A DNA stretch of 64,000 nucleotides from Stenotrophomonas rhizophila (GCF_000661955.1 NZ_CP007597.1:4301228-4365227); one strand, 5' to 3'; positions 49,543-57,650 are shown, counted from the first letter of the stretch. Numbers and translations are program-made. Notes: generated by a model from the letters alone, not told the origin.

Positions 49543-50607
49543 ATGACCCTTCGCGTTGCCGCGTTCGTTCTTTGCCTGGCCCTTTCAGCGACCGCGCTGG
49601 CCGATTCCGCGCCGGTCGTGGCCGCGCCTGACGCAGCGGGGCCCGCCCCATCGTCGGCCACGGCACTGCAGCAACAGGCACGGGTGCGCCTGTTTGGCAG
49701 CAACCTGGTGCGGCTGTCGTTGCGCGCCAATGCCCTTGAGCAGGGCGGCAAGGCCGAGATGGTCAGCGTGGAGGGCAGGAGCGCTGGTAGCGTCACGCCG
49801 ATCGGCGCCCTGTTTTCGATGGCGCGCAAGAACGACCACGTGACCATCGGCATGCCGGTCTCATTCGCCACCCGCACCTTGAACGAGAACACCCGCTTCG
49901 GTGCCAAGCCGTTCTACCACGAGGTCGCGGTGGAACCTGGCCAACACGTGACGATCTCGGCCAATTTCGAGGGCCCCAACCGACGCTGCATTCCGGTGGC
50001 CGCCACTGGTCAGTCGCGCGATGCGCTGCGCTACATCGGTGGCCCCTCGGTGTCCTTCACGGCCGAACCGGGTACGGACTATGAAGTGTCCTTCGGCACC
50101 GACGGTCAAGGCTGCGGCATTACCGCCCGGCAGCTTCTGGCCGACGGCGGCTCCACCCCGCTGCGCGGCGAACGGCAGCGGCAGCGCTCTCCGCAAACCG
50201 GCAAGGTCGACGGTGCGCACCTGTATACGTTCCTGTTCCGGCCCGGCAGCGTGTACTACCGGGTGACCGGGGAGTCCGCCAACCTGGCACTGCAGCCCGA
50301 CGCCGCCGCCCACGCCGATGCGTTCGAAGGCGCGATGCGCGAGATCGCCACCCGCCCGGGCACGCAGATGTGCATCGTCGCCCCGGGGTTCGACTACAAG
50401 AGCACCTTGTTCGACCGGCTCAAACGCGTCCTCGACGAGCAGGCCAAGGACTTCCCGGCCATCGTCGAACCGATCGACAGCATGCGTACTGCGCAACAGA
50501 CCGAAGAGCACGTGCCGACCACGTTCATGGCCGCGGCGGAGTATTGCCAGGTGGCTGCGCTGGTGGCGTTCCTGCGCAAGGAGCCGGGTGCGACGGAGGC
50601 GCTGTAG
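49543..50607 (+). CDS. Exported protein of unknown function
   Basis: A 354-residue protein with a signal peptide (AAFVLCLALSATALA, cleavage near residue 20) and a mature proline- and alanine-rich N-terminus. No family is recognised. The middle has RFGAKPFYHEVAVEPGQHVTISANFEGPNRRCIPVAATGQ, and the C-terminal half has MREIATRPGTQMCIVAPGFDYKSTLFDRLKRVLDEQ, which looks like a mixed alpha/beta domain. Cysteines in RRCIPV, GQGCGI, QMCIVAP and EYCQVA could pair in the periplasm. Start: ATG at 49543, eight bases after GGAGA; a longer start at 49519 would give eight more residues but overlaps a palindrome. The 5' region includes a C10 tract. On the plus strand, 149 bp before the EAL gene. Confidence 0.78.
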   Translation: MTLRVAAFVLCLALSATALADSAPVVAAPDAAGPAPSSATALQQQARVRLFGSNLVRLSLRANALEQGGKAEMVSVEGRSAGSVTPIGALFSMARKNDHVTIGMPVSFATRTLNENTRFGAKPFYHEVAVEPGQHVTISANFEGPNRRCIPVAATGQSRDALRYIGGPSVSFTAEPGTDYEVSFGTDGQGCGITARQLLADGGSTPLRGERQRQRSPQTGKVDGAHLYTFLFRPGSVYYRVTGESANLALQPDAAAHADAFEGAMREIATRPGTQMCIVAPGFDYKSTLFDRLKRVLDEQAKDFPAIVEPIDSMRTAQQTEEHVPTTFMAAAEYCQVAALVAFLRKEPGATEAL

Positions 50608-50618
50608 CCTCGGGAGAC

Positions 50619-50641
50619 CGCTTCCGGCCAGAAGCGAAGGG
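50619..50641 (+). repeat. Dispersed GGCCAGAAGCG repeat, copy 1
   Basis: CCGCTTCCGGCCAGAAGCGAAGG, 11 bases after a stop codon. It is one of five related copies between 50.6 and 55 kb; the core shared by four of them is CGGCCAGAAGC. Confidence 0.65.
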
Positions 50642-50756
50642 TCCTGCCCGGGTGCCCGTTGGCGGCCATTGGCCGCGGCGGCGCAGGCGACGTCCACATG
50701 GCCGTGATGGGCGTCGACTATTCTGGTTTCCTCCATCCGAACACGGGATCAGGCGC

Positions 50757-51521
50757 ATGCCTTCCACCAATATGCGTGCTGGCTGTGCCCTATGCCGCGA
50801 TGCCGAGCCGCTGCAGTTCGACTTCAGTTACGCATTCCAGCCCATCGTCGATGTGCATGCGCGCGAGGTCTTCGCGCATGAAGCGCTGGTACGCGGTCCG
50901 GCCGGCGAACCCGCGAGCTGGGTGCTGTCACGTGTCACGGCGGATAACCGCTATTCGTTCGATCAGGCCTGCCGTGAGAAGGCGATCCGGATCGCTGCAT
51001 CGTTGGATCTGCGATCCCATCTCTCCATCAATTTTCTGCCCAATGCGATCTACCGGCCCGAGGTGTGCATACGCTCCACGCTTCAGGCAGCGGAACGGTA
51101 TGGCTTTCCTGTTGAGCGGATCATCTTTGAGACCGTCGAGGGAGAGCAGGTCAGCGATGGAAAGTGGTTGGCGGAGATCCTGAGCGAATACAAACGCATC
51201 GGCTTCAAGACGGCCATTGATGATTTCGGCGCCGGTTTCGCCGGCCTGAATCTGCTGGCCGACTTCCAGCCGGACATGGTCAAGCTGGATATGGCGTTGA
51301 TCCGCGGAATCGACCACAGTCCGCCGCGTCGCGCGATCGTGGCCGGCGTGGTGTCCATGTGTGAGCAACTGTCTATTGGCGTAATTGCCGAAGGCATAGA
51401 GACCCGCGATGAAGCGCACTGCCTGTCCGATCTCGGCATCCGCCTGATGCAAGGCTATTGGTTCGGCCGGCCGCAGTTCGAGAGCGCTGCATGCGAGGCG
51501 GACATACCCTGGGCGATATGA
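50757..51521 (+). CDS. EAL-domain cyclic-di-GMP phosphodiesterase
   Basis: A 254-residue stand-alone EAL protein that should hydrolyse c-di-GMP. The signature glutamate is in AHEALVRGP at about residues 41-49; the other catalytic elements are SINFLPNAI (asparagine), FETVEGEQV (glutamate), AIDDFGAGFAGL (DDFG), VKLDMALI (lysine) and VIAEGIETRDE (glutamate), with QGYWFGRPQ near the C-terminus. All key residues seem present, so activity is likely. There is no GGDEF or sensor domain; the N-terminus NMRAGCALCRDAE has two cysteines. The start at 50757 is an ATG with no clear ribosome-binding site; the open frame extends upstream but into non-conserved sequence. Confidence 0.9.
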   Translation: MPSTNMRAGCALCRDAEPLQFDFSYAFQPIVDVHAREVFAHEALVRGPAGEPASWVLSRVTADNRYSFDQACREKAIRIAASLDLRSHLSINFLPNAIYRPEVCIRSTLQAAERYGFPVERIIFETVEGEQVSDGKWLAEILSEYKRIGFKTAIDDFGAGFAGLNLLADFQPDMVKLDMALIRGIDHSPPRRAIVAGVVSMCEQLSIGVIAEGIETRDEAHCLSDLGIRLMQGYWFGRPQFESAACEADIPWAI

Positions 51522-51532
51522 GAGGCGCGCTC

Positions 51533-51552
51533 GCGTTCGGCCAGAAGCGGTC
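51533..51552 (+). repeat. Dispersed GGCCAGAAGCGG repeat, copy 2
   Basis: GCGTTCGGCCAGAAGCGGTC, starting 12 bases after the EAL gene stop codon. It matches copies 1 and 4 across the core. Confidence 0.65.
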
Positions 51553-51557
51553 GTTGC

Positions 51558-51956
51558 TCAAAGATCCGCAGCGTCTTCGACCAGTGCCCAGTCTTTCATG
51601 TCTTCAATCACCCGCGCCTTGACGACCTCGAACACGTCTTCGTAGGCGTCGCAGACGATGTTCCATGTCCTGGGCGATGGCTGGCTGCTGTCGGCAAAAA
51701 CCGGATGGAAGTACACAACCCGATCTGTGATGCGGCCATCAACAATCAATAGACCCGCGAAGTCGTCGCGATCTTGCCGGGCAGCAAAAACAAAGACCTC
51801 TTCGCCGCTTACGTCCTCGCGCTGGAAAGCGCGCGAAGCGAATGCAAAATCAGAGGCGTCGGACAAAAAATGCCATGGCGTGAACCGGGTCAGTCCCTGA
51901 CTGAGAAACCAACGAAGGGCGTTTGGCCATGCCGGATCGATCTTGCTGGGTTCCAT
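51558..51956 (-). CDS. Unrecognised 132-residue protein
   Basis: The protein is acidic and has no signal peptide or membrane segment. It contains aromatic-rich segments (RWFLSQGLTRFTPWHFLSD) followed by an alternating pattern VFVFAARQDRDDFAGLLIV and VVYFHPVFADSS, and ends with a helical stretch VFEVVKARVIEDMKDWALVED. I do not recognise a family; such small acidic proteins near dispersed repeats are sometimes immunity or SMI1-like proteins, but no motif shows it. The ATG at 51956 lacks an obvious ribosome-binding site. GC content is lower than that of the surrounding core genes. Dispersed repeats flank it on both sides. Confidence 0.65.
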   Translation of the reverse strand: MEPSKIDPAWPNALRWFLSQGLTRFTPWHFLSDASDFAFASRAFQREDVSGEEVFVFAARQDRDDFAGLLIVDGRITDRVVYFHPVFADSSQPSPRTWNIVCDAYEDVFEVVKARVIEDMKDWALVEDAADL

Positions 51957-51979
51957 GAATTTACAAGTCCATGCATGCG

Positions 51980-52064
51980 TTCTGGGTCGGAAGCGGACAC
52001 TACCACGGGCGCAACGACCCCGCCCCGGCGGGGTGTCTGCTTTCGGCCAGAAGCGGACACTGCC
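51980..52064 (+). repeat. Dispersed GGCCAGAAGCGGAC repeats, copies 3 and 4
   Basis: Copy 3 at about 51980-52000 is degenerate (TCTGGGTCGGAAGCGGACAC); copy 4 at 52036-52064 is full (TCTGCTTTCGGCCAGAAGCG, then GACACTGCC). The 129-bp gap between the small acidic gene and the hydrolase gene holds both. Confidence 0.65.
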
Positions 52065-52085
52065 GTTACACCAATCAGTCCTTCT

Positions 52086-52937
52086 TCATCCGGCGTAGCT
52101 GAAGGAATAACCCCTTCCCAAGCGCTGAATGCGAGCAAACCCCAGCTCACCCAAGTGCATGCCGGCCACGATCAACCGATCTGCACTGACCATATCCAAA
52201 AGCGCTGAACGGGCCGCTGCAGCCAGCTGCGGATCCTGGTCGAATGCGATGGATACCTCGGGGCGGGCAATCTGGATGTTTGGAAAATGAACGACATCGC
52301 CCCAGATCAACGCGGTCCGGCCCGCCGAATCGACCCGATAGCCTGTGTGACCTGGGGTATGGCCCGGCAGCGGGATTGTGCTGATACCGGGCAGAACTTC
52401 GCCTTCGGCCAACAAGCGAAGGCTGTGGCGATACCCGGCGAACACCTGCCGTGCAAGCAGGAAGTTGCCCCGTGCGCGGTCACCGCTGCGGGCAAGGTTG
52501 CCGTCGTCCTCCCAGAACGACAGCTCTCGGGGGTGTATGAGTAGCTCGGCATTGGGGAAGACAGGACCACCCTGAGCGTCGAGCAGACCGCCAACGTGGT
52601 CAGGATGAGCATGTGTGAGCAGGATCGTGTCCACATCTGTGGCACGCACGCCCGCTCGCACCAGATTGACCTTCAGCTTCCCTCCCCATCCCTTGATGCC
52701 GCCGGCGCCAGCGTCGATGAGGATAGTGCGCCCCCTTCCCCTTACCAGATAGCAGTTGATGTGGATCAATGAGGGGTCGTTGACCCCAGCCTGCAGCTGC
52801 AGCCGCGTGGCGTCGGCCGGATCGATGTGGGAGAGCAGATCCAGACTGGCGGTCAGATGGCCATCGCTGATCGCCTGGATAAGGAAGTCACCGATCTGAA
52901 GCGTGGGCAGAGCCCGTTCAATGGTGGATGCGTTCAT
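52086..52937 (-). CDS. Metallo-beta-lactamase-fold hydrolase
   Basis: A 283-residue MBL-fold enzyme. The metal motif HAHPDHVGG at about residues 109-117 is HXHXDH, later ligands are in PLPGHTPGHTGYR (His) and IWGDVVHF (Asp). This arrangement suits a binuclear zinc or iron site in lactonases and other hydrolases of the family. No signal peptide, so it acts in the cytoplasm. Start ATG at 52937. It is the third gene of a tightly packed operon with a tautomerase-like protein (8 bp upstream) and a barrel-domain protein, divergent from a LysR gene. The operon context suggests breakdown of an aromatic or lactone compound, which is inference. Confidence 0.88.
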   Translation of the reverse strand: MNASTIERALPTLQIGDFLIQAISDGHLTASLDLLSHIDPADATRLQLQAGVNDPSLIHINCYLVRGRGRTILIDAGAGGIKGWGGKLKVNLVRAGVRATDVDTILLTHAHPDHVGGLLDAQGGPVFPNAELLIHPRELSFWEDDGNLARSGDRARGNFLLARQVFAGYRHSLRLLAEGEVLPGISTIPLPGHTPGHTGYRVDSAGRTALIWGDVVHFPNIQIARPEVSIAFDQDPQLAAAARSALLDMVSADRLIVAGMHLGELGFARIQRLGRGYSFSYAG

Positions 52938-52945
52938 GTCGTTGG

Positions 52946-53272
52946 TCAGTTGCGTGCGTGGATTGAATCATTGGCGTAGCCAAAGCATCGGATGCGCGCC
53001 GTCAGTCCTGCATGTTGTTGGATGGCCCGATCCAGCTGCCGCATGAATTCATCCATGAGCTCGGGCGTTCTCCCCGGTCCCAGGCGGTAGGCTAGTTCCG
53101 CGGACGCCGGATGGCCCCGACCCTGACGCGCAATTAGGTAAAGGATGTGCACGTTGTCCAACGCAGCACCAAGCACGTCCGTGCACAGCACTGCGCATCG
53201 CTCCGTTAGCGCGTCCAGACTGTCGTCCGCCGGCATCCGTTCCGCGGTGAAGTAGATCGTGAGCCTAGGCAT
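52946..53272 (-). CDS. Tautomerase-superfamily-like protein
   Basis: A 108-residue protein that begins MPRLTIYFTAE. The proline after the initiator methionine is the catalytic base in tautomerases (MIF, 4-oxalocrotonate tautomerase and CHMI groups), and the following strand fits. The length of about 108 is that of the two-motif members. The second half (QLDRAIQQHAGLTARIRCFGYAND) could be the second beta-alpha-beta unit. No other family signature is decisive, so the assignment is tentative. The start at 53272 overlaps the stop of the upstream gene by eight bases; a farther upstream start in the same frame is unlikely because it would remove the N-terminal proline. Confidence 0.65.
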   Translation of the reverse strand: MPRLTIYFTAERMPADDSLDALTERCAVLCTDVLGAALDNVHILYLIARQGRGHPASAELAYRLGPGRTPELMDEFMRQLDRAIQQHAGLTARIRCFGYANDSIHARN

Positions 53273-53825
53273 GTGAGTGCTGCTCCGATCCGTGTTGGCC
53301 GTCAACCGCCACGCTCTTGAGTTGCGCTGTCATGGGTGTATACGCGTGCACGCCAACCGGCAGGAGTTCAACGACGGGTGAGTCACCGGGCGGGAGGCGC
53401 GCCAGCCAGATCGCTGCGGGTGCGTGATCCAGTGCAACCGCATGCAACCCATCGGGGGAAGTCCCCATCGCAATGAGCGGCTCCGGGCCGACGCGGCTCA
53501 CCAGCAGATAGTTGCCCTGTTCGACGGCGGGGGCCCGATTCAAGCCACGGTAGAGATTGCGGTGCCAGTCATTGATCTGCTGCTGCCAGCGAGCAAAGTT
53601 ACCTCCGCCCTTCCGGGCGTATTCCTCCCCCTGTAAGACCTCCAGGCCATCTATCGAGTGAAGGGCAAGGTAGGTCGGGCAACCCGCACCGCATGCCCTG
53701 AAGCGTTGCGAGGTGTGGAACCCCCTGACCGAAATCAGCGCCGGCAGTTTATGCAGGCTGTAGAAGTCGTTCCATTCCGCCTCGGTCGCGGAGTCGGAAT
53801 AGCTGCATTCGACGGTATAGATCAT
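53265..53825 (-). CDS. Dimeric alpha/beta-barrel-like protein (EthD/DUF4286 type)
   Basis: A 186-residue protein. The N-terminus MIYTVECSYSDSATEAEWNDFYSLHKLPALISVRGFHTSQRF fits the ferredoxin-like dimeric barrel of EthD and DUF4286-like proteins, where a tryptophan-asparagine pair and a His/Leu-Pro segment are common. A second half with LLVSRVGPEPLIAMGTSPDGLH and ending in a histidine-rich tail (HGSEQHSHA) is of uncertain fold. The ATG at 53825 has GGAG ten bases upstream; a GTG at 53834 would extend by three residues. It is the first gene of the operon running to the MBL-fold hydrolase and is divergent from the LysR gene, with 131 bp between. Confidence 0.72.
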   Translation of the reverse strand: MIYTVECSYSDSATEAEWNDFYSLHKLPALISVRGFHTSQRFRACGAGCPTYLALHSIDGLEVLQGEEYARKGGGNFARWQQQINDWHRNLYRGLNRAPAVEQGNYLLVSRVGPEPLIAMGTSPDGLHAVALDHAPAAIWLARLPPGDSPVVELLPVGVHAYTPMTAQLKSVAVDGQHGSEQHSHA

Positions 53826-53924
53826 GGATAACACTCCTAGCCCTGCAGGTGCGCTTGGGCATGTTGTTGACGTTTCATCATGCTAGGCCTTATCTGCCAC
53901 CCCAAAAATCGATTGTTCGGTATG

Positions 53925-53951
53925 CTTCAGTGACAAAAGATCACGCTGAAG
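53925..53951. promoter_or_regulatory. Inverted repeat just upstream of the LysR gene
   Basis: CTTCAG at 53925-53930 pairs with CTGAAG at 53946-53951, with GTGA and TCAC nested inside at 53930-53944. It ends five bases before the LysR start codon. It may be an autoregulatory site, but the match to a T-N11-A LysR box is not clear. Confidence 0.4.
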
Positions 53952-53956
53952 TCCAA

Positions 53957-54889
53957 ATGCGCAGAAAGATTCCCAGTAGCACCGCCCTGATCGCCTTTGA
54001 GGCCGCCGCCCGCCACGGCAGCTTCGCGCGAGCGGCGGAGGAGCTTTCCCTGACCGAGGGGGCCATCAGCCGCCAAATCGGCAGGCTGGAGTCCTTTCTG
54101 GGTGTGCCCTTGTTTGAGCGGGTCGGCAATCGCGTCCGCCTACGGCCCAATGGCGAGCGCTACGCCGCCCAGGTTCGGGAGTCACTAGAGCGTTTGGACC
54201 GGGACAGTCAGTACCTGATGGGCCAGCCGGAGAACGCCGCAAGTCTGGACATTGCCGTCACGCCGACCTTCGCGATGCGATGGCTCATCCCTCGCATGCC
54301 CGCGTTTACCCGCGCGCATCCAAACATCACCGTGCACCTTTCCCAGCGCATAGAGCCGTTCGTCCTGGCCGGCAGTGGATTCGATGCCGCCGTGCACTTT
54401 GAGCATCCGGCTTGGGCGGGCATGCGGACCTACCCGCTGCTGCAGGAGGTTCTGTTGCCGGTGTGCGGTCCCACGCTGATCAAGAAGGGACACCGCACCG
54501 TCTCGCTGGAGACACTGCCGCGGCTGCACCGGCGACAGAGTCCCGATGCCTGGCAGCGCTATGCCGAGAGCGTGGGTATAACCCTCACCAATCCAGCAGT
54601 GGGCGCAAGGTACGACCTGCATGCGATGTTGATTGAGGCCGCGCTTGCAGGCCTCGGGGTCGCACTGGTGCCGCGCCTCTACGTGGAGGAAGAGCTGGAG
54701 CAAGGTCGACTGGTTGCGCCATGGCCGCAAGGTGAGGCGGTGTCCAAGACGTTCTGCCTGGTGCTGCCCGAACCGATCGGCCTAACTACGGGCCCCGTGA
54801 AGAAGTTCGCGCAGTGGTTGCTAGCGGAAGTTGGCAAGGTCGGAGCTGCAGATGTGGCTTGCGACACGAGGCCGCGACTCCACGAATGA
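53957..54889 (+). CDS. LysR-family regulator, GcvA/AmpR-like
   Basis: A 310-residue LysR-type regulator. The helix-turn-helix is at the N-terminus: STALIAFEAAARHGSFARAAEELSLTEGAISRQIGRLESFLGVPLFER, with the GcvA-like IPSSTALIAFEAAARH start. The effector domain follows from about residue 85 and ends QWLLAEVGK. The start at 53957 (MRRKIPSST) is supported by the conserved N-terminus; upstream ATGs at 53849 would add a non-conserved extension. It is divergent from the operon of barrel protein, tautomerase and hydrolase and is likely to regulate it. The inducer is unknown. Confidence 0.92.
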   Translation: MRRKIPSSTALIAFEAAARHGSFARAAEELSLTEGAISRQIGRLESFLGVPLFERVGNRVRLRPNGERYAAQVRESLERLDRDSQYLMGQPENAASLDIAVTPTFAMRWLIPRMPAFTRAHPNITVHLSQRIEPFVLAGSGFDAAVHFEHPAWAGMRTYPLLQEVLLPVCGPTLIKKGHRTVSLETLPRLHRRQSPDAWQRYAESVGITLTNPAVGARYDLHAMLIEAALAGLGVALVPRLYVEEELEQGRLVAPWPQGEAVSKTFCLVLPEPIGLTTGPVKKFAQWLLAEVGKVGAADVACDTRPRLHE

Positions 54890-54909
54890 AACGCGCGGAT
54901 GTTGTCGCA

Positions 54910-54938
54910 TGTCCACTTTCGGCCAGAAGCAGACCTTG
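54910..54938 (+). repeat. Dispersed GGCCAGAAGC repeat, copy 5
   Basis: GTCCACTTTCGGCCAGAAGC, then AGACCTTGG, 20 bases after the LysR stop codon. It shares CTTTCGGCCAGAAGC with copy 4. Confidence 0.65.
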
Positions 54939-54961
54939 GCACACGCGCCACGCGTCCCGTG

Positions 54962-55708
54962 TCAGCCAGCGGACGCCTTGTGTTCGGGTTCAAAGTGCAT
55001 CGGACGCTCGGGCCACGCGCACGCCTGGTTGAATTCTAGCTCCAGATTGGGCGGCGCATGGCGAGGAGTAAGCGCGTTTCGGAACCCGAGCCACATCAAC
55101 ACGACGTCCAGCGGCTCCTCATGCTCGAACTCCGCACGCACGAAGCAGTGGCGGTTCACCTCGCCCACGGGCACGATGCGCAACTGGGTCGGGCAGCCCG
55201 GTGCGGCCGCTTCAGCCACCTGGCGATCGATCTGCGCCTGCATGGCATCCAGCATGTCGCCCACGGTGAGCAGATACCAACCCGTCGTATCGATTCGGAT
55301 CGTGTGCACCGTTGCGAACTGGCATTGCAGGGACGCACGTAGCGCAGGATCGGTTTGCGCCTGCACTCTGTCCCACAGTCCATGGAGGATGACGACCGAG
55401 CACCCCTCCGCATCGTCAGTTCCGCAGGACGTGAGCAGGGCCTGGTTGCCACCCCACACGCCGAACTCGTTGCGCAAGCCGGTTCCGTATCCCATGTAAA
55501 GCTGGCTGAGGACACTGTCCTTTGGGTTTCGCCGCATCCAATCGACGTCATCGGCAGGCAGTTCAGCCAGAAGTCGGTCGACGGCTTCGTCAACCGTGCC
55601 AGGCAACGAGGCGCTCGCCGGCGCGTCAGACGCGCGCGGCGTGCACGCGACAAGCGCCAGCGAAAGCAACGCGATCGCCCGAAGCCCCGTTTTGCGCATG
55701 TCTTTCAT
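54962..55708 (-). CDS. Lipoprotein of unknown function
   Basis: A 248-residue lipoprotein: MKDMRKTGLRAIALLSLALVAC has a lipobox LVAC. The mature part carries VDRLLAELPADDVDWMRRNPKDSVLSQLYMGYGTGLRNEFGVWGGNQALLTSCGTDDAEGCSVVILHGLW, which resembles DUF6794-type proteins that couple a short helical segment with a WGGN and HGLW pattern. The remaining half has no known signature. Cysteines in TSCGTDDAEGCSV may pair. The start is ATG at 55708; an ATG three codons later is possible. It stands alone on the minus strand among other exported proteins. Function unknown; the domain guess is tentative. Confidence 0.72.
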   Translation of the reverse strand: MKDMRKTGLRAIALLSLALVACTPRASDAPASASLPGTVDEAVDRLLAELPADDVDWMRRNPKDSVLSQLYMGYGTGLRNEFGVWGGNQALLTSCGTDDAEGCSVVILHGLWDRVQAQTDPALRASLQCQFATVHTIRIDTTGWYLLTVGDMLDAMQAQIDRQVAEAAAPGCPTQLRIVPVGEVNRHCFVRAEFEHEEPLDVVLMWLGFRNALTPRHAPPNLELEFNQACAWPERPMHFEPEHKASAG

Positions 55709-55750
55709 CGGTGTGGTTGCCTGATGCCGGCCTTGGAACGCGTGCGCCCG

Positions 55751-57019
55751 CTAGAGGCCGACATCCGCGCCAAGCTTGGTGGACGGAGACAGCGCCGGCG
55801 CCACAATGGCGAGGTCGTAGCCGAAGATGAGCGCGCGCCATTCCGGCGTCGGGGCGTCCAGATCCTTGCTGCGCAGCAGGCGCAGATCCACCAGAATCCA
55901 GTCCCCGGGCGCCGCGCCCGAGGGGCGGGCCAACATCACATCCTTGCGCCAGTCGCTGTCCTCGCCCGTGGTCGCATCGAAGTCGTACACCTTCATCGGG
56001 CGACCGACCCCGTTGTAGCCGGCGCCCACGCCTTTCGCGCCCCCGACGATCAGGTTCAGCGCCTTCACGTCCTGTCCGTCGGCATGTTCGGCGACGAAGT
56101 TACCCACGTCGCGCTGGCCGAGTGGGTTGTAGCCCTTGTAGAGATGATAGGCGCCGAACTTCATCAGCACGCGCGCCTGCGGCACCTCGGCGAAATGGGC
56201 CGTGAGCGTCCGCTTCATCAGCCGTGCCCTGCGTCCGTTCGCATCGCCACGACCAGACTGCGAAGCCTGATAGATGGCGCGTGTTTCGCGCAAAGCGGCG
56301 AACAGCGCCTTTGCCCGGTCACCGCCGTCCTGGTTGATGGCTTTCCCTGCCGGATCCAGCGTCGCATCGGTGGCCTTCAACAGGAACAGGTCCATGGGGG
56401 AGCCGGAGGCGAGCGCGGCTTTCACGGCCGCCCGCTCCTGCGTGGCCAAGGCCTCGATCTGGGCGCGGGCGAGCGGCCCGGGGCCGGACGCCAGCATCTG
56501 GTCGAACAGATAGCCGCTTACCCCCAGGAACTCCTGGTCCAGCCCCCACAACGTGAAGCCCGGGCCGGCGACAGCGGCGCAATCGGCCACCGTCTGGCCT
56601 TCGGCGCGGCTGTTGAGGAACGCCATGACGTCGGGATAGGTGGTCAGGAAGTCGGCAATCTGCTGTTCGCGGTCCGGTGCTCTCATCCGTGCGTTGACTG
56701 CGCCGGCGGCCTCCGGCCCGGTCTCGACGGCCATGGCGGTCAGGCCGCCGGGCGCCATCAATCGACAGACGTTCGTGGTGAAGGCGGGGATCTCGCGCGA
56801 GAAATGGCTCTCGCCGATGAGGACGTACCGGCTGGCATCTACGGCGTCCGACAAGATGGCGGCGCCCGGACCCGAGAAGCCGTCCGGCCGGACGGTCAGC
56901 GGCGACCCCGCCTGTGCCAGGCGGTCGGCGAAGGTGAGCGGTACAACGGTCTCCGCATGAGCGGAAGCGGCGCACAGGCAGGCGAGCGACAGTGCCGCCC
57001 CAATCAACGTCAGACGCAT
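55751..57019 (-). CDS. Exported protein, ChaN/EreA-like
   Basis: A 422-residue exported protein with signal peptide (GAALSLACLCAASAHA). The mature part has RYVLIGESHFSREIPAFTTNV, which recalls the GE-H motif of the EreA/ChaN superfamily (haem-binding lipoprotein or esterase-like), and AMAVETGPEAAGAVNAR. The later part includes TLWGLDQEFLGVSGY, ALMKFGAYHLYKGYNP and RPMKVYDFDATTG. A conserved histidine-glutamate pair suggests metal or haem binding, but I am not certain of the fold. Start at 57019, MRLTLIGAAL. It precedes, with a 42-bp gap, the DUF6794-like lipoprotein on the same strand. Confidence 0.75.
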   Translation of the reverse strand: MRLTLIGAALSLACLCAASAHAETVVPLTFADRLAQAGSPLTVRPDGFSGPGAAILSDAVDASRYVLIGESHFSREIPAFTTNVCRLMAPGGLTAMAVETGPEAAGAVNARMRAPDREQQIADFLTTYPDVMAFLNSRAEGQTVADCAAVAGPGFTLWGLDQEFLGVSGYLFDQMLASGPGPLARAQIEALATQERAAVKAALASGSPMDLFLLKATDATLDPAGKAINQDGGDRAKALFAALRETRAIYQASQSGRGDANGRRARLMKRTLTAHFAEVPQARVLMKFGAYHLYKGYNPLGQRDVGNFVAEHADGQDVKALNLIVGGAKGVGAGYNGVGRPMKVYDFDATTGEDSDWRKDVMLARPSGAAPGDWILVDLRLLRSKDLDAPTPEWRALIFGYDLAIVAPALSPSTKLGADVGL

Positions 57020-57326
57020 CTCGCTTATCCCCTTGGATGACTCGGCGTTACGGCTATCCCCGAAAGACCGCGAGTTGAATCGCGGCCACAGCTCCCTTCG
57101 CTGCGTGCAGCCCGTTCAACGCCTTCTGGACCGTAGGCCCAGGAAAAGCAGGTGGACGAGCTGCGGGCCAGTGTAGAGCAGGCGTTCGCCGCTTTTCTAC
57201 AGCGCTCGATTCTTTTCCAGCCGGGCGAAACTACGTCTGGTGATCCGATGGTTGGCTTTGGATGCTGTGCGCCAGTGGCAAGGGCATCCGGTGGGACCTG
57301 CACCAGGAGCATCCACGGCCCACGCT
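57020..57326. other. Gap without a convincing gene
   Basis: About 300 bases. Short open frames on both strands lack ribosome-binding sites and recognisable proteins. No palindrome or promoter of note was seen; GC is lower than in the core genes. Possibly decayed sequence. Confidence 0.5.
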
Positions 57327-57650
57327 TCACCTGCAGGCCGCACCATCAGGCTCCCAGCGGCGGTAAACAACGTGCCTTAGCGGGGATAGAGGGCTTGGTG
57401 CCGGAGACGCTACATGCTGCTCATCCACGTCCCACGGCGAGGGAAAATCAGCGATGACGCTGGTCGCCGCGCATGAGCAACTCTCTTGAGCCGGACCCGT
57501 GGCGTCTCCGTCGTACTCGAAACGAAGACGAACCATCTGCGCTTCCTCGTCGGCCTCGATCGAAGCCTGACGTAACGTTGGATGGACCTCGCCCCAGAGG
57601 CCTCGGGCCAACGAGAAGACGAGCGCCAAGGGTGATGCGATGTCGTCCAT
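57327..57650 (-). CDS. Small acidic protein, CdiI-like family
   Basis: A 107-residue protein beginning MDDIASPLALVFSLARGLWGEVHPTLRQASIEADEEAQMVRLRFEYDGDATGP. The pattern of an N-terminal helix, then LRxxSIE, a beta strand ending RFEYD, later SVIADFPS and a closing HVVYRRWE, is one I associate with a widespread family of small hypothetical proteins, some annotated as contact-dependent-inhibition or colicin immunity proteins. Similarity is by eye only. No toxin gene with a CDI architecture lies next to it. Start ATG at 57650; a GTG at 57677 would add nine residues. No clear ribosome-binding site. Confidence 0.6.
   Translation of the reverse strand: MDDIASPLALVFSLARGLWGEVHPTLRQASIEADEEAQMVRLRFEYDGDATGPAQESCSCAATSVIADFPSPWDVDEQHVASPAPSPLSPLRHVVYRRWEPDGAACR

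Noticed and set aside
57025..57330. 101-codon open frame on the minus strand
   Set aside because: Low-complexity, no ribosome-binding site, and no similarity I recognise; treated as non-coding.
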